Positions 8,369 through 16,140 of a DNA stretch of 64,000 bases are shown here, piece after piece. The DNA is taken from positions 1 through 64,000 of the forward strand of contig CAMCPL010000002.1 in the NCBI GenBank assembly GCA_945876745.1, in the 5' to 3' direction. Under the pieces are notes generated by a model that worked only from the letters and a program-made list of their open reading frames with translations, did no database searches and was not told the DNA's origin. The position numbers and the translations under genes were made by a program. The DNA is from an uncultured Clostridia bacterium (GTDB lineage: Bacteria > Bacillota > Clostridia > Oscillospirales > Acutalibacteraceae). Every line of letters starts with the position of its first letter. Position 1 is the stretch's first letter.

Positions 8369-8648
8369 CGTAAAAAATGCAGTTGATACAGATTATATTC
8401 AGGGATTGCTTGAAGCTGCCGTTTTGTGCCTAAATACAACAAAGGGAGGGTTTTATCCCGATAAGGATTTCGGCGCAAAAATAAAATACACTCTTGCCGA
8501 GCCTGAAATTCTATCGCAGGCGCGAGCGTCACTTGAAAGGCTTGACGGAGTGTACGTGAAATCCGTTTGTAAGGCGGAAAACGGAATAGTGGTTTATAAC
8601 CTGACATTAAACGATGACGAAAGGCAGGTGGAATTGAAGTATGATTAG
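8361..8648 (+). CDS. Baseplate wedge protein, gp25/W-like (XkdS position)
   Basis: A 95-residue protein. I chose the ATG with GGGGTGA seven bases upstream. A TTG two codons earlier is in frame but too close to the site. The segment EILSQARASLERLDGVYVKSV and the following strands match the compact gp25-like/DUF2634 fold of wedge proteins. In known baseplates gp25-like proteins start sheath assembly, yet no sheath gene is found here. Confidence 0.65.
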   Translation: MNDVKNAVDTDYIQGLLEAAVLCLNTTKGGFYPDKDFGAKIKYTLAEPEILSQARASLERLDGVYVKSVCKAENGIVVYNLTLNDDERQVELKYD

Positions 8649-9675
8649 CTACGATGAGATACTTCAAAATATGAGAACGGCTTATTTTAATGAATGTGGG
8701 CTGTATCCCGATATGAATACAAAAATCGGAGTGAGTCTTAAAGCTGTTGCAAGTGAGCTTTGCAATTTGAGCGCATACACGGATTATGCCTTGAAGCAAA
8801 GCAACTGGAAAACCGCAACGGGAGCGTATCTTGACGCTATTGCCGCCGAGTGCTCGATTGAAAGAAGAATCGGAGCAAGAGCCTGCGGCACGCTGACATT
8901 TTCACTAAACGAGCCGACCGACAACGTTGTTGAAATTCCGCAGGGAACGATTTGCTGCAAGTCGAAAAAGCGCTTTGTTCAGTATGAAACGGTTGAAAAG
9001 GGCGTTATTTTACCCGGCGAAGGCTCTTGTACCGTTAAGGCAAGGGCGCTTGCAAACGGCGAGGAATACAACGCAAAGGGCAACGAGATTTGTATTATGG
9101 TTACGCCTCCGAGCTCGGTCGGCACCGTTTGTAATTATGAAAAATTCACAGGCGGTTATGACGACGAGAGTGACGAGGTTTTGAGAAGCAGAATTAAAGA
9201 CAGGCTGAAATATCCGGCAAACGGAGTGAATATTGATTTTGAGCGTTCTTTGATTGAAAGCATAAGCACTGTTCACAGCTGTAATATTGTTTTTCGAAGC
9301 GGCGGAGTTTATGTTTATTTGAGGACGTACAGCGGCGTAATAACCGAAAAAGAGATTTCGGCAGTTGTTGAAATTCTCGGATATTACGAGCTTATGGGAC
9401 AGACGGTATTTGTCGAACCGGCAAGCGCAAAAGAGTACAGTGTAAAAATTGATTATTCAGGTCAGGCACAGGAAAAAGAGGTTGAAGAGTTCACGAGGGA
9501 TTACTGTTCTTCTCTCAAGGTCGGCGATATGTTCAGCTACTATGATTTGAGAGAGTTTCTTCTTTCTTCGGGTCTTGATATAAAGAGGCTCTACATCAGC
9601 TGTGAAGCTCAAAGCAGGGCGGATGTAAACGAATACTGCGTTGTTGACATAAGGGAAGTGTGCAAATATGAATAG
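8641..9675 (+). CDS. Baseplate J-like wedge protein (XkdT-like)
   Basis: A full-length 344-residue baseplate J protein. Typical features are the N-terminal KLKAVASELCNLSAYTDYALK-like helix, the GAYLDAIAAECSIERRIGARACGTLTFSL hinge, a beta domain with IPQGTICC, the VTPPSSVGTVCN and FTGGYDDESDEVLRSRI motifs (the latter very conserved in J proteins), and the C-terminal LYISC strand. It forms the wedge rim of contractile baseplates. All parts appear intact. Confidence 0.88.
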   Translation: MISYDEILQNMRTAYFNECGLYPDMNTKIGVSLKAVASELCNLSAYTDYALKQSNWKTATGAYLDAIAAECSIERRIGARACGTLTFSLNEPTDNVVEIPQGTICCKSKKRFVQYETVEKGVILPGEGSCTVKARALANGEEYNAKGNEICIMVTPPSSVGTVCNYEKFTGGYDDESDEVLRSRIKDRLKYPANGVNIDFERSLIESISTVHSCNIVFRSGGVYVYLRTYSGVITEKEISAVVEILGYYELMGQTVFVEPASAKEYSVKIDYSGQAQEKEVEEFTRDYCSSLKVGDMFSYYDLREFLLSSGLDIKRLYISCEAQSRADVNEYCVVDIREVCKYE

Positions 9676-10102
9676 CTTTGTTATTGACGAAAATGCAATA
9701 TTTCAAAGGCTTTGTATCTTGCTTTCACAGGTGGGAATTGATATAGACGATAAGGTTGAAAAGGCAAAGATAAGAGCATATGTTGAGGGCTTGAAAACCG
9801 TGGGCGTCAATCTTTCAAGACTTGTAAGCAACAGTGCATTGAATATTTTTTCGCACCCCTTAAAAAGCGAGCTTGAAAAAGCGTTTGAAAATGAGCAGTT
9901 TGAGCAAGACGGATTGAGCATTAGCTTTACCGATTATTCGGTCGATAAAATCGGCGCCTTGTCATACGCTTGGCTCACTGCGCTTCACACCGTTGATTTA
10001 GGTGCAAACGGCGTAAGCTGGGAATATATTGATGAGCGAAAAATGAGCTTTAGAGATATTGAAAACGCAAAATACAGATGGGATATGATTGAAAGTAGGT
10101 GA
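9668..10102 (+). CDS. Unknown baseplate-end protein (gpI/XkdU position)
   Basis: A protein of 144 residues, starting inside the J-like gene. It is largely helical and ends in a FRDIENAKYRWDMIESR helix. XkdU/DUF2313 or gpI proteins usually occupy this place and close the wedge or attach fibres, but I cannot see their motifs. The function is inferred only from position. Confidence 0.5.
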   Translation: MNSFVIDENAIFQRLCILLSQVGIDIDDKVEKAKIRAYVEGLKTVGVNLSRLVSNSALNIFSHPLKSELEKAFENEQFEQDGLSISFTDYSVDKIGALSYAWLTALHTVDLGANGVSWEYIDERKMSFRDIENAKYRWDMIESR

Positions 10103-10106
10103 TTTT

Positions 10107-10583
10107 ATGGGAAGCTCAAGCCGTACAGAAAATTTAGGACTTAACAGGTGGATAAAGAGCGACAGACCTGTAATGGAGGATTTTAATGCCGACAACGAGA
10201 TCGTTGATTCGATACTCGGAGGACATGTTTCAAACGATGAAATTCATCTAAATGAGACACAAAGACAGGCGCTTGCACTACCGTATGATATGTATATTTA
10301 TCACGGAACAGGCGTCCAAAACAGGGCTATTGAGCTGGGCTTTGACTTTGAGCCGAGACTGTGCATTTTGCTTGCTGTCAGTGCGCCTATCGGAGTTATT
10401 GATATTCCGAACGACACGCATTACAATTACTTCGGCGTTGCGACAAAAAGCGGCTCGACTGACGGACTTACTCTTTCCGGCAAAACGTTGAGCGTAATTC
10501 AGGGCGGTACTATGGTTGCAAGGTATGAAATGCGAAGCTTTAACGAGATTGGCAGAAGCTATTTGGTAATAGGCTTTAGATAA
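10107..10583 (+). CDS. Short tail-fibre-like protein
   Basis: A protein of 158 residues. I chose the ATG after GTAGGTGATTTT; a TTG six codons earlier overlaps the upstream gene. The N-terminus GLNRWIKSDRPVMEDFNADNEIVDSIL is common on Firmicutes phage tail proteins of the fibre or adhesin type. The remainder is beta-rich and could be a small receptor-binding or fibre-cap domain. It is far shorter than normal fibres. The cluster ends here without a terminator, so transcripts may run into the DUF1015 gene. Confidence 0.6.
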   Translation: MGSSSRTENLGLNRWIKSDRPVMEDFNADNEIVDSILGGHVSNDEIHLNETQRQALALPYDMYIYHGTGVQNRAIELGFDFEPRLCILLAVSAPIGVIDIPNDTHYNYFGVATKSGSTDGLTLSGKTLSVIQGGTMVARYEMRSFNEIGRSYLVIGFR

Positions 10584-10586
10584 CAG

Positions 10587-10615
10587 TTTACAAAACGGTG
10601 ATTTAGGCGTATAAT
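10587..10615 (+). promoter_or_regulatory. Promoter of the DUF1015 gene
   Basis: TTTACA-N17-TATAAT. The -10 lies within a dyad (arms TGATTTAG at 10599-10606 and CTAAATCA at 10628-10635), which suggests operator control or a hairpin at the transcript start. Confidence 0.7.
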
Positions 10616-10652
10616 ATAGCATTATATCTAAATCAGTCACAGGAGAAAAGAA

Positions 10653-11891
10653 ATGGCAATATTCAAACCGTTTAAGGCTTACCGACCGTCGATAAAAAAT
10701 CAGTCGCTTATACCCGCTTTGCCGTATGATGTTATGAGCAGCGAGGAAGCGAGAAGAATGGTAAAGGGCAATGCGCTTTCGTTTTTGCACGTTGATAAAG
10801 CGGAAATTGACCTGCCGATTGATGTAGACCCTTACAGTGAGCAGGTATATCAAAAGGCGAGAGAAAATCTTTTAGCGCTGGAGCAAAACGGAGATTTAAT
10901 TCAGGACAAAACGCCCTGCCTTTATATTTACCGTCAAAAAATGAACGGCAGAATTCAGACAGGTATAGTTGGTTGTGCTTCGATTGACGACTATATGAAC
11001 AATGTAATCAAAAAGCACGAGCATACTCTTGCAAAAAAAGAGCAGGACAGAATTAATCACGTTAACACTCTTGACGCTAATACCGGACCTATATTTTTAA
11101 CTTACAGAAAAAATAACGCTGTTGATATGCAGGTCAACAAATGGATAAGCGAGCACGAGCCTGTTTATAATTTCGATTATGACGGCGTGGGACAGACTGT
11201 TTGGGTTATTGACGACGTTGCTGTTTCAAACAAAATTCAGTATGAATTCAGCAGGGTTGAAAGCCTTTATATTGCCGACGGTCATCATAGATGCGCTTCT
11301 GCGGTTAGGGTTGGAAATATGAGACGACAGGAAAACCCGAATTACACGGGTGAAGAGGAGTTTAACTTCTTCCTTGCTGTTGCGTTTCCCGACTGTGATT
11401 TGGAAATAATGGACTATAACCGTGTTGTAAAAGATTTGAACGGATACACCTTTGATGAATTTCTGAAAGAGGTTGAAAAATGCTTTTATGTTGAACAGCT
11501 TGACGGCAGACACCGTCCGATAAAAAAGCACACTTTCAGTATGTATTATGACGGCGGCTGGTATTCGTTAAAGGCTAAAAAGGACAGCTTTGATGAAAAC
11601 GACCCGGTTGCACGCCTTGATGTAAGCATTTTGCAAAATAATCTTTTGGCTCCTATTTTGAATATTAACGATCCGAAAAATGATGAACGCATTGACTTTA
11701 TCGGCGGAATCAGGGGATTGGAGGAACTCGAACGCAGAGCAAGCAGCGATATGAAAATTGCGTTTTCAATGTTTCCGACAACCGTTGACGATTTGATGAG
11801 CATTGCCGACGCAGGCAAAATTATGCCTCCGAAATCCACTTGGTTTGAGCCGAAGCTTTTGTCAGGTATTTTTATACATCATTTATCATAA
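10653..11891 (+). CDS. DUF1015 family protein
   Basis: A 412-residue cytoplasmic protein of the DUF1015 family: N-terminal AIFKPFKAYRPS, PYDVMSSEEAR, the LDANTGPIFLTYR segment and the YIADGHHRCASA motif typical of the family. DGHHR resembles the catalytic motif of ParB/Srx-fold proteins, including some free-serine kinases. In many Firmicutes DUF1015 genes lie near serine biosynthesis genes, which are not seen here. It has an AGGAG site and its own promoter. The function is unproven; a role in serine or other small-molecule metabolism is inference. Confidence 0.8.
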   Translation: MAIFKPFKAYRPSIKNQSLIPALPYDVMSSEEARRMVKGNALSFLHVDKAEIDLPIDVDPYSEQVYQKARENLLALEQNGDLIQDKTPCLYIYRQKMNGRIQTGIVGCASIDDYMNNVIKKHEHTLAKKEQDRINHVNTLDANTGPIFLTYRKNNAVDMQVNKWISEHEPVYNFDYDGVGQTVWVIDDVAVSNKIQYEFSRVESLYIADGHHRCASAVRVGNMRRQENPNYTGEEEFNFFLAVAFPDCDLEIMDYNRVVKDLNGYTFDEFLKEVEKCFYVEQLDGRHRPIKKHTFSMYYDGGWYSLKAKKDSFDENDPVARLDVSILQNNLLAPILNINDPKNDERIDFIGGIRGLEELERRASSDMKIAFSMFPTTVDDLMSIADAGKIMPPKSTWFEPKLLSGIFIHHLS

Positions 11892-11896
11892 AGAAT

Positions 11897-11939
11897 GCCT
11901 TTGAATTTTGCAACTGCTTTTTCTGCAAAGTTCAAAGGC
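11897..11939 (+). terminator. Terminator-like hairpin after DUF1015
   Basis: The stem GCCTTTGAATTTTGCA with its complement has 16 pairs including one G-U. The T-run after it is weak (TGTGTGTATT), so termination may be partial. Confidence 0.55.
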
Positions 11940-11947
11940 TGTGTGTA

Positions 11948-11976
11948 TTGACAAATACAAAAAATAGTTATATAAT
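11948..11976 (+). promoter_or_regulatory. Promoter of the antisense (antitoxin) RNA
   Basis: A perfect TTGACA-N17-TATAAT. The start would fall near 11983 at GAACAAGG, the same sequence with which the opposing transcript begins. No protein gene follows on this strand before a terminator hairpin, so the product is probably a small RNA. Confidence 0.85.
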
Positions 11977-11982
11977 GAAAAC

Positions 11983-12072
11983 GAACAAGGAGCCGTTAGA
12001 TAGACGGTTATCCCTTGGTGTGATTAAAAGTAACCACCTATTAGGGCAAATTATGGGCGGTTACTTTTTGTT
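11983..12072 (+). ncRNA. Putative antitoxin antisense RNA
   Basis: A predicted RNA of about 90 bases from the consensus promoter to the hairpin with arms AAAAGTAACC and GGTTACTTTT followed by TTTG. The hairpin works on both strands. The RNA is complementary to the 3' end of the toxin message, as in TxpA/RatA-type type I systems. Boundaries are estimated from promoter spacing and the hairpin. Confidence 0.65.
12027..12068. terminator. Bidirectional terminator shared by toxin and antitoxin RNAs
   Basis: Arms AAAAGTAACC and GGTTACTTTT. Rightward it is followed by TTTG and leftward by TTTTAATC, so both convergent transcripts can end here. Confidence 0.7.
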
Positions 12073-12126
12073 TATTAATGTAATAAGTACTATGACCATT
12101 GTGAGATATAAAATCATTAATTCCAT
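12061..12126 (-). CDS. Type I toxin-like hydrophobic peptide
   Basis: A frame of 21 residues starting MELMILYLTMVIV and ending LINKK: a single hydrophobic helix with a lysine-tipped end, as in holin-like and TxpA/Fst-like toxins that damage the membrane. It has an excellent site, AAAGGAGGGTGAT, four bases before ATG. The message leader holds CCCTC-rich segments that can pair with this site and hide it, a usual feature of such toxins. It has its own promoter, and a bidirectional terminator lies beyond the stop. It is recognised by architecture, not by similarity. Confidence 0.7.
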   Translation of the reverse strand: MELMILYLTMVIVLITLINKK

Positions 12127-12228
12127 AGTATCACCCTCCTTTGAATAATCTCAAGAGGGCTTGCATACCCTCTTGCAAAAGAGGGATAACCGCCTACCGT
12201 TTTTCGTTACAATTCCTTGTTCATTAGT

Positions 12229-12257
12229 ATTATATATTCGGCGTGCAATAAAGTCAA
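12229..12257 (-). promoter_or_regulatory. Promoter of the toxin message
   Basis: On the minus strand TTGACT-N17-TATAAT, with the start expected near 12222. It faces the antitoxin promoter across the locus. Confidence 0.8.
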
Positions 12258-12300
12258 TATGGAATAGATTGTTCGTCGCTCAAAAAAATATATATTTGTA

Positions 12301-12330
12301 TTGCAAAAGGCTGTTGATGTATGGTAAAAT
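12301..12330 (+). promoter_or_regulatory. Promoter of the M28 peptidase gene
   Basis: TTGCAA-N18-TAAAAT, about 50 bases before the start codon. The match to consensus is moderate. Confidence 0.5.
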
Positions 12331-12382
12331 ATGCTTGTTATTGCGTAGTTGCAAATACAATTATATTTTTGGGAGATTGCTT

Positions 12383-13729
12383 ATGAAAGAAGAAAACAGA
12401 AAATACGCCCGTGAGGCTATGAGCATTGTTGAACACGCGGCTCATAAAATCGGCTCGCGTCTTCCGGGTACAGACGGCGAAATTAAGCTGCATGAATATA
12501 TGGGCGAAAAGCTCAAGGAAATCGGAATTGAGCCGAAAACAGAGGAGTTTGCGGTATCTCCCCGTTCATCTATCGGCGGTTTGTCTTACGCAGGCTGGTC
12601 GGGAGTTATTATCAGCATAGGTGCTATTATTGCACTTGCCTGCGGCTTCAAGGGGCTTTGGTATGCTCTTGCGGCACTCGGACTGATTACTATCGTTTGG
12701 CTTGTAATGAGCTGCTTTTTCTACAAAACATGGTTTGATATGTTCTTCCCCCAGGAAATCAGCCGTAACACTCTCGGCGTTTTGGAGCCGGAGGACGGCA
12801 AGTATGACTACACAATCATTCTTTCGGGACATACAGATACCTCTTGGACTTGGCGACACAGCGAGCACGCTTATAAATACAAGGACACAAAGCCTGTTAT
12901 GGGTCTTATTGCAACATACGGTAAGGTTGGTTTCGGTGCAGTTTGCTTCTTTATTATTGCGTTGTTCAGTGTGTTTATGGCGGTTGTGAACATTTGCGAC
13001 TTTGCCGGAGCACAGTGGGTTGCAGATATGACCGCTTCAAGAGGCTGGGAAATTGCAATGTTCGTTATGAACTTCGTTCCGATTATTACCGCTATCGGTT
13101 GTCTGTTTGTTGTTATGTGGGGCGACCCTAATCCTCGCAACGCTTCTCGCGGTGCTATGGATAATGCAACAGGTATCGGTCTTAGCTATGCAGTTCTTAA
13201 ATATTTCAAGGAAAATCCCGATAAAATGCCGAAGAATTGCCGCATTATCGACGCTAATATCGGCTCGGAGGAAGCAGGTCTTCGCGGTTCAATGGCATTT
13301 GCGCAGGAACATAGATTTGACGATATGACGAAGAATGCTTGGAATATCAATATCGACTCCGTTGCAGACGAGGATTATTTTGAGGTTGTTATTAAGGACG
13401 ACTGGCAGGGCGTCAGATTTGATACCGATATGGAAAAGATGTTTAAGGACACATTTAAGGAAATGGGTATCGAATCGAAGACAAACGGTTGTATCCACAA
13501 TCCTGTCGGCGGCTGTGATTCGACCCCGATGACAAGAGCAGGTATTAAGTCGGTTACCTTTGCGGCGCAAAATCCGATGCTTACATATTACTATCACACT
13601 TGGAGAGATATGCCGGAGCGCTTCAGCGAGGATACGGTCGGCTTAGGCTTTGATGTTGTTCTTTCCGTAATAGATAAGATTGCCGCTTTCCAAGAGGAAA
13701 AGGGCTACAACGGACCTCAGACAAAGTAA
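12383..13729 (+). CDS. Membrane-embedded M28 family metallopeptidase
   Basis: A 448-residue protein. I chose the ATG after GGGAGATTGCTT; the frame is open further upstream, but that part covers the promoter. The M28 zinc-site motifs are present: GHTDTSW (H150), GAMDNATG (D260), GSEEAGLRGS (E296, E297) and a late TYYYHTWRDMPE histidine. Unusually, four hydrophobic segments are inserted, two at about 72-113 and two at about 182-205 and 224-245, so the peptidase is tied to the membrane. No signal peptide is seen. Family members cut N-terminal residues from peptides. The substrate and the side of the membrane are unknown. Confidence 0.85.
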   Translation: MKEENRKYAREAMSIVEHAAHKIGSRLPGTDGEIKLHEYMGEKLKEIGIEPKTEEFAVSPRSSIGGLSYAGWSGVIISIGAIIALACGFKGLWYALAALGLITIVWLVMSCFFYKTWFDMFFPQEISRNTLGVLEPEDGKYDYTIILSGHTDTSWTWRHSEHAYKYKDTKPVMGLIATYGKVGFGAVCFFIIALFSVFMAVVNICDFAGAQWVADMTASRGWEIAMFVMNFVPIITAIGCLFVVMWGDPNPRNASRGAMDNATGIGLSYAVLKYFKENPDKMPKNCRIIDANIGSEEAGLRGSMAFAQEHRFDDMTKNAWNINIDSVADEDYFEVVIKDDWQGVRFDTDMEKMFKDTFKEMGIESKTNGCIHNPVGGCDSTPMTRAGIKSVTFAAQNPMLTYYYHTWRDMPERFSEDTVGLGFDVVLSVIDKIAAFQEEKGYNGPQTK

Positions 13730-13740
13730 ATTTACAAAAA

Positions 13741-13770
13741 CCGATGCCGTGCGGTATCGGTCTTGTTTTA
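13741..13770 (+). terminator. Terminator after the M28 gene
   Basis: An eight-pair stem CCGATGCC/GGTATCGG (one G-U) is followed by TCTTGTTTTA. Confidence 0.75.
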
Positions 13771-13799
13771 TAAACATATAAGAGAGCAAAATAATCATT

Positions 13800-14789
13800 A
13801 TGAAAAAGACCTTAACGGAAAAAATTCTGTCAATAATATTTATCGTTATCGGCGTTTCGGCTGGCTTATATATTCTTATCGCCGGTACGATGACTTATTT
13901 TGAAGAAAAGGAGCAGGAAAGCTGGATTTTAACGAGCGCCGTAATCTGCGACATTTCAAGAAGCGAGGATAGAAACGACAGGTATGATATTACTTATGAA
14001 TACACCGTTGACGGTGAGGATTATCAAAACAGCTTTCGTGTAGAGGATTCGAGAAACACCCATCTTCTCGGTGATGAAATAAAAATCAGATATAACCCTT
14101 CGGATTTTTCGCAATCGACTTCAATAACTAAAAGCTCTGTGAGCGAGCTACTCGTTGTTATTTTCGCAGGCTTGGGCTTTATAGTAATGGGCTTGATTGC
14201 AGGCGGCGTTTTTTCTAAATTTAGGAGAAAAATTTTTCACCTTGATGAGCTTGAAAACGATAATGACGTTCAGGAATATACCTATAAATATCCGAGAGAT
14301 AACGGCAAAAAAAGTAATGTGTTGAGAACGCTGTTGCCTATTGCTTTAATTGTAGCGGTGGTTTTCGGCTCGGTGTATTTTTCGGCGCAAAAGCAAAAAA
14401 ATGAGCCGTCCGTAAGTGACAGAATAGGTGAGTTTTCGGCGAGTATGTTTTCTAACGGATATGAAAGCTATTTTTCAACCTCGGATATTGAGCAGGAATT
14501 TCGCATAGGTTCACTTCTTGATATGTCGTGCTCGGTTGATACCGAGGATATACGAATTGATTATTGTATTATGAAAACAGGCTTCGACGCATCAAAACTT
14601 TACGATGGAATGTCGCTTCCTGTGTCCGACAATACTTATAACGGCAGAAAATATGTGACTGCCGAAAACGACGAGATGTTTTGCCTGAAGCTTCAGGACG
14701 GCGACGTAGTTATTTACGCCGCTTCAACTGCGGGGCAAAAAGACGAACTACTTCGCCTTATGAGCGTATTAGGATATGAAATAGAATAA
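13800..14789 (+). CDS. DUF3592-like membrane protein
   Basis: A 329-residue membrane protein. A first transmembrane segment (about 9-32) leads to an extracytoplasmic beta domain with YDITYEYTVDGEDYQNSFRV and YNPSDFSQS, as in DUF3592. A second segment (about 113-138) follows, then a charged stretch, a third segment (about 177-195) and a C-terminal domain with no match I know. The function is unknown. It lies alone between terminators, convergent with the galactose operon. Confidence 0.7.
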   Translation: MKKTLTEKILSIIFIVIGVSAGLYILIAGTMTYFEEKEQESWILTSAVICDISRSEDRNDRYDITYEYTVDGEDYQNSFRVEDSRNTHLLGDEIKIRYNPSDFSQSTSITKSSVSELLVVIFAGLGFIVMGLIAGGVFSKFRRKIFHLDELENDNDVQEYTYKYPRDNGKKSNVLRTLLPIALIVAVVFGSVYFSAQKQKNEPSVSDRIGEFSASMFSNGYESYFSTSDIEQEFRIGSLLDMSCSVDTEDIRIDYCIMKTGFDASKLYDGMSLPVSDNTYNGRKYVTAENDEMFCLKLQDGDVVIYAASTAGQKDELLRLMSVLGYEIE

Positions 14790-14816
14790 AAAAACTTGCC
14801 CAAAGGCGAATAAAAC

Positions 14817-14846
14817 TGCCCAAGTGTCCGTTAGAACACTTGGGCA
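14817..14846. terminator. Convergent terminator hairpin
   Basis: Eleven-pair arms TGCCCAAGTGT and ACACTTGGGCA around an eight-base loop. It lies between the DUF3592 gene and the leftward alpha-galactosidase gene and can serve both. Confidence 0.75.
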
Positions 14847-14864
14847 AATTCATTGGTCGCTTTT

Positions 14865-16136
14865 TTATTTTTCGGTTTTCAGCAGTCTTGCGCCGTGCGG
14901 CTCGATTTCGATTACGTCGGCAGAGACTGTATTTTTTTGCCAAATATCATAAGCGTTTTGAACGCTGTAATTAACCGATATCGGCTTGTCGTCGGTGTTG
15001 AAAAGGGCAACGTACCTGTATTCTTCGCTGTCAGCCGTCCAAATGATATAGCCCTTGCCGTCAGTCTCGCAACGCTCTGCTTCTCTTGCGTTTTTAGCCG
15101 TTTTATGCATTAACATATACTCTTCATTTTGGAGAAGCGAGAGAGTGAACTCGTCATTTTCGGGCATATTTCCACCTATCATAAGCGGACTTTTGAAAAT
15201 GCCCCAAAGAGACATAAGAGTATAATGCTCCGGCTTTGTGAAATTCGACATTCTGTTTTGCGACCCGTGATACGAGCACAGCTTTGATATTCTGCCTATC
15301 GGGAGCATATCACAGTCGGGGTAGTTGCCCTCTTGTGTTACTCCCTGCCATTCACGGCATTTGTCGAACATCGGATAAAGATGATCCCACAAATCCCAAA
15401 AGTCGCCTGTAAGCCGCCACATATTTGCGTTTTTGCAAAGATGCTCTGTCTTGTCTCTCGGCGCAGGACCCGGTGAAAGAGAAAGCACAATTTCTCTGCC
15501 GCAGTTGTCTATCGCCTTTCGCAGCATTTCTATTTCGTAATCTGCGGAATAAGGATTGTCCCATTTACGAAATTCAGTTACGCAGATGTCGTCGCACTTT
15601 ATGAAGTCAACGCCCCAATCGGCGTACATATTGATTATCGAATTATAGTAATCCTGTGCGCCGTCGCAGTTGTACATTCCGTACATATCGGTGTTCCACG
15701 AGCAAACGGAAAAATGATGCGCAACCTGACGGGCAGTTTTTTCACTGCCGAATATCGGCGTATTTTTGTGGACAGCCTGACGGGGAATACCGCGCATTAT
15801 ATGTATTCCGAATTTTAAGCCGAGTGAATGAACATAGTCTGCAATCGGCTTGAAGCCTTTGCCGTTTGCACTTGACGGAAAACGGTTTTCGGCTGGGATA
15901 AGTCTGCCGTATTCGTCCATACAAAGCTCGGTGAAGTTATTGTAGTCGTTACTGCATGCCTTTGGCTCGTACCATTGAATATCGCAAACAATGTATTCCC
16001 AGCCGTATTTTTTTAGGTGCTTTGCCATATAATCGGCGTTTTCAATAAGCTGCTTTTCGGTTACTCCTGCGCCGAAGCAATCCCAGCTGTTCCAGCCGCA
16101 GGGCGCAGTTTTTGCCCATTGCTTAAAGTTTCCCAT
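14865..16136 (-). CDS. GH27 family alpha-galactosidase-like enzyme
   Basis: A 423-residue glycoside hydrolase of family 27. It begins with the family's PCGWNSWD segment. The nucleophile is probably D182 in VDFIKCDDI, and the acid/base is probably D245 in RLTGDFWDLW. A C-terminal beta domain (about 330-423) completes the usual layout. No signal peptide is present, so the enzyme acts inside the cell on imported galactosides. It is the last gene of an operon with galT, so released galactose would enter the Leloir pathway. GH27 also includes N-acetylgalactosaminidases and isomaltodextranases, so the exact substrate is open. Confidence 0.85.
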   Translation of the reverse strand: MGNFKQWAKTAPCGWNSWDCFGAGVTEKQLIENADYMAKHLKKYGWEYIVCDIQWYEPKACSNDYNNFTELCMDEYGRLIPAENRFPSSANGKGFKPIADYVHSLGLKFGIHIMRGIPRQAVHKNTPIFGSEKTARQVAHHFSVCSWNTDMYGMYNCDGAQDYYNSIINMYADWGVDFIKCDDICVTEFRKWDNPYSADYEIEMLRKAIDNCGREIVLSLSPGPAPRDKTEHLCKNANMWRLTGDFWDLWDHLYPMFDKCREWQGVTQEGNYPDCDMLPIGRISKLCSYHGSQNRMSNFTKPEHYTLMSLWGIFKSPLMIGGNMPENDEFTLSLLQNEEYMLMHKTAKNAREAERCETDGKGYIIWTADSEEYRYVALFNTDDKPISVNYSVQNAYDIWQKNTVSADVIEIEPHGARLLKTEK

Positions 16137-16140
16137 AAAG

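Larger units (their letters stand above)
11983..12222. repeat. Inverted repeat enclosing the toxin locus
   Basis: The left arm (about 11983-12015) and right arm (about 12180-12222) share GAACAAGGA and CGGTTATCCCT in inverted orientation. Both convergent RNAs therefore begin with nearly the same sequence. Confidence 0.7.

Noticed and set aside
11948-12148. A rightward protein gene in the toxin locus
   Set aside because: An open frame exists, but its start has no fitting ribosome site and it runs through the bidirectional terminator; the leftward peptide has the far better signals.
12161-12382. Longer N-terminus for the M28 peptidase
   Set aside because: The extra 74 codons cover the toxin leader and promoter-like sequences; the ATG at 12383 has the ribosome site and the protein then has normal family length.
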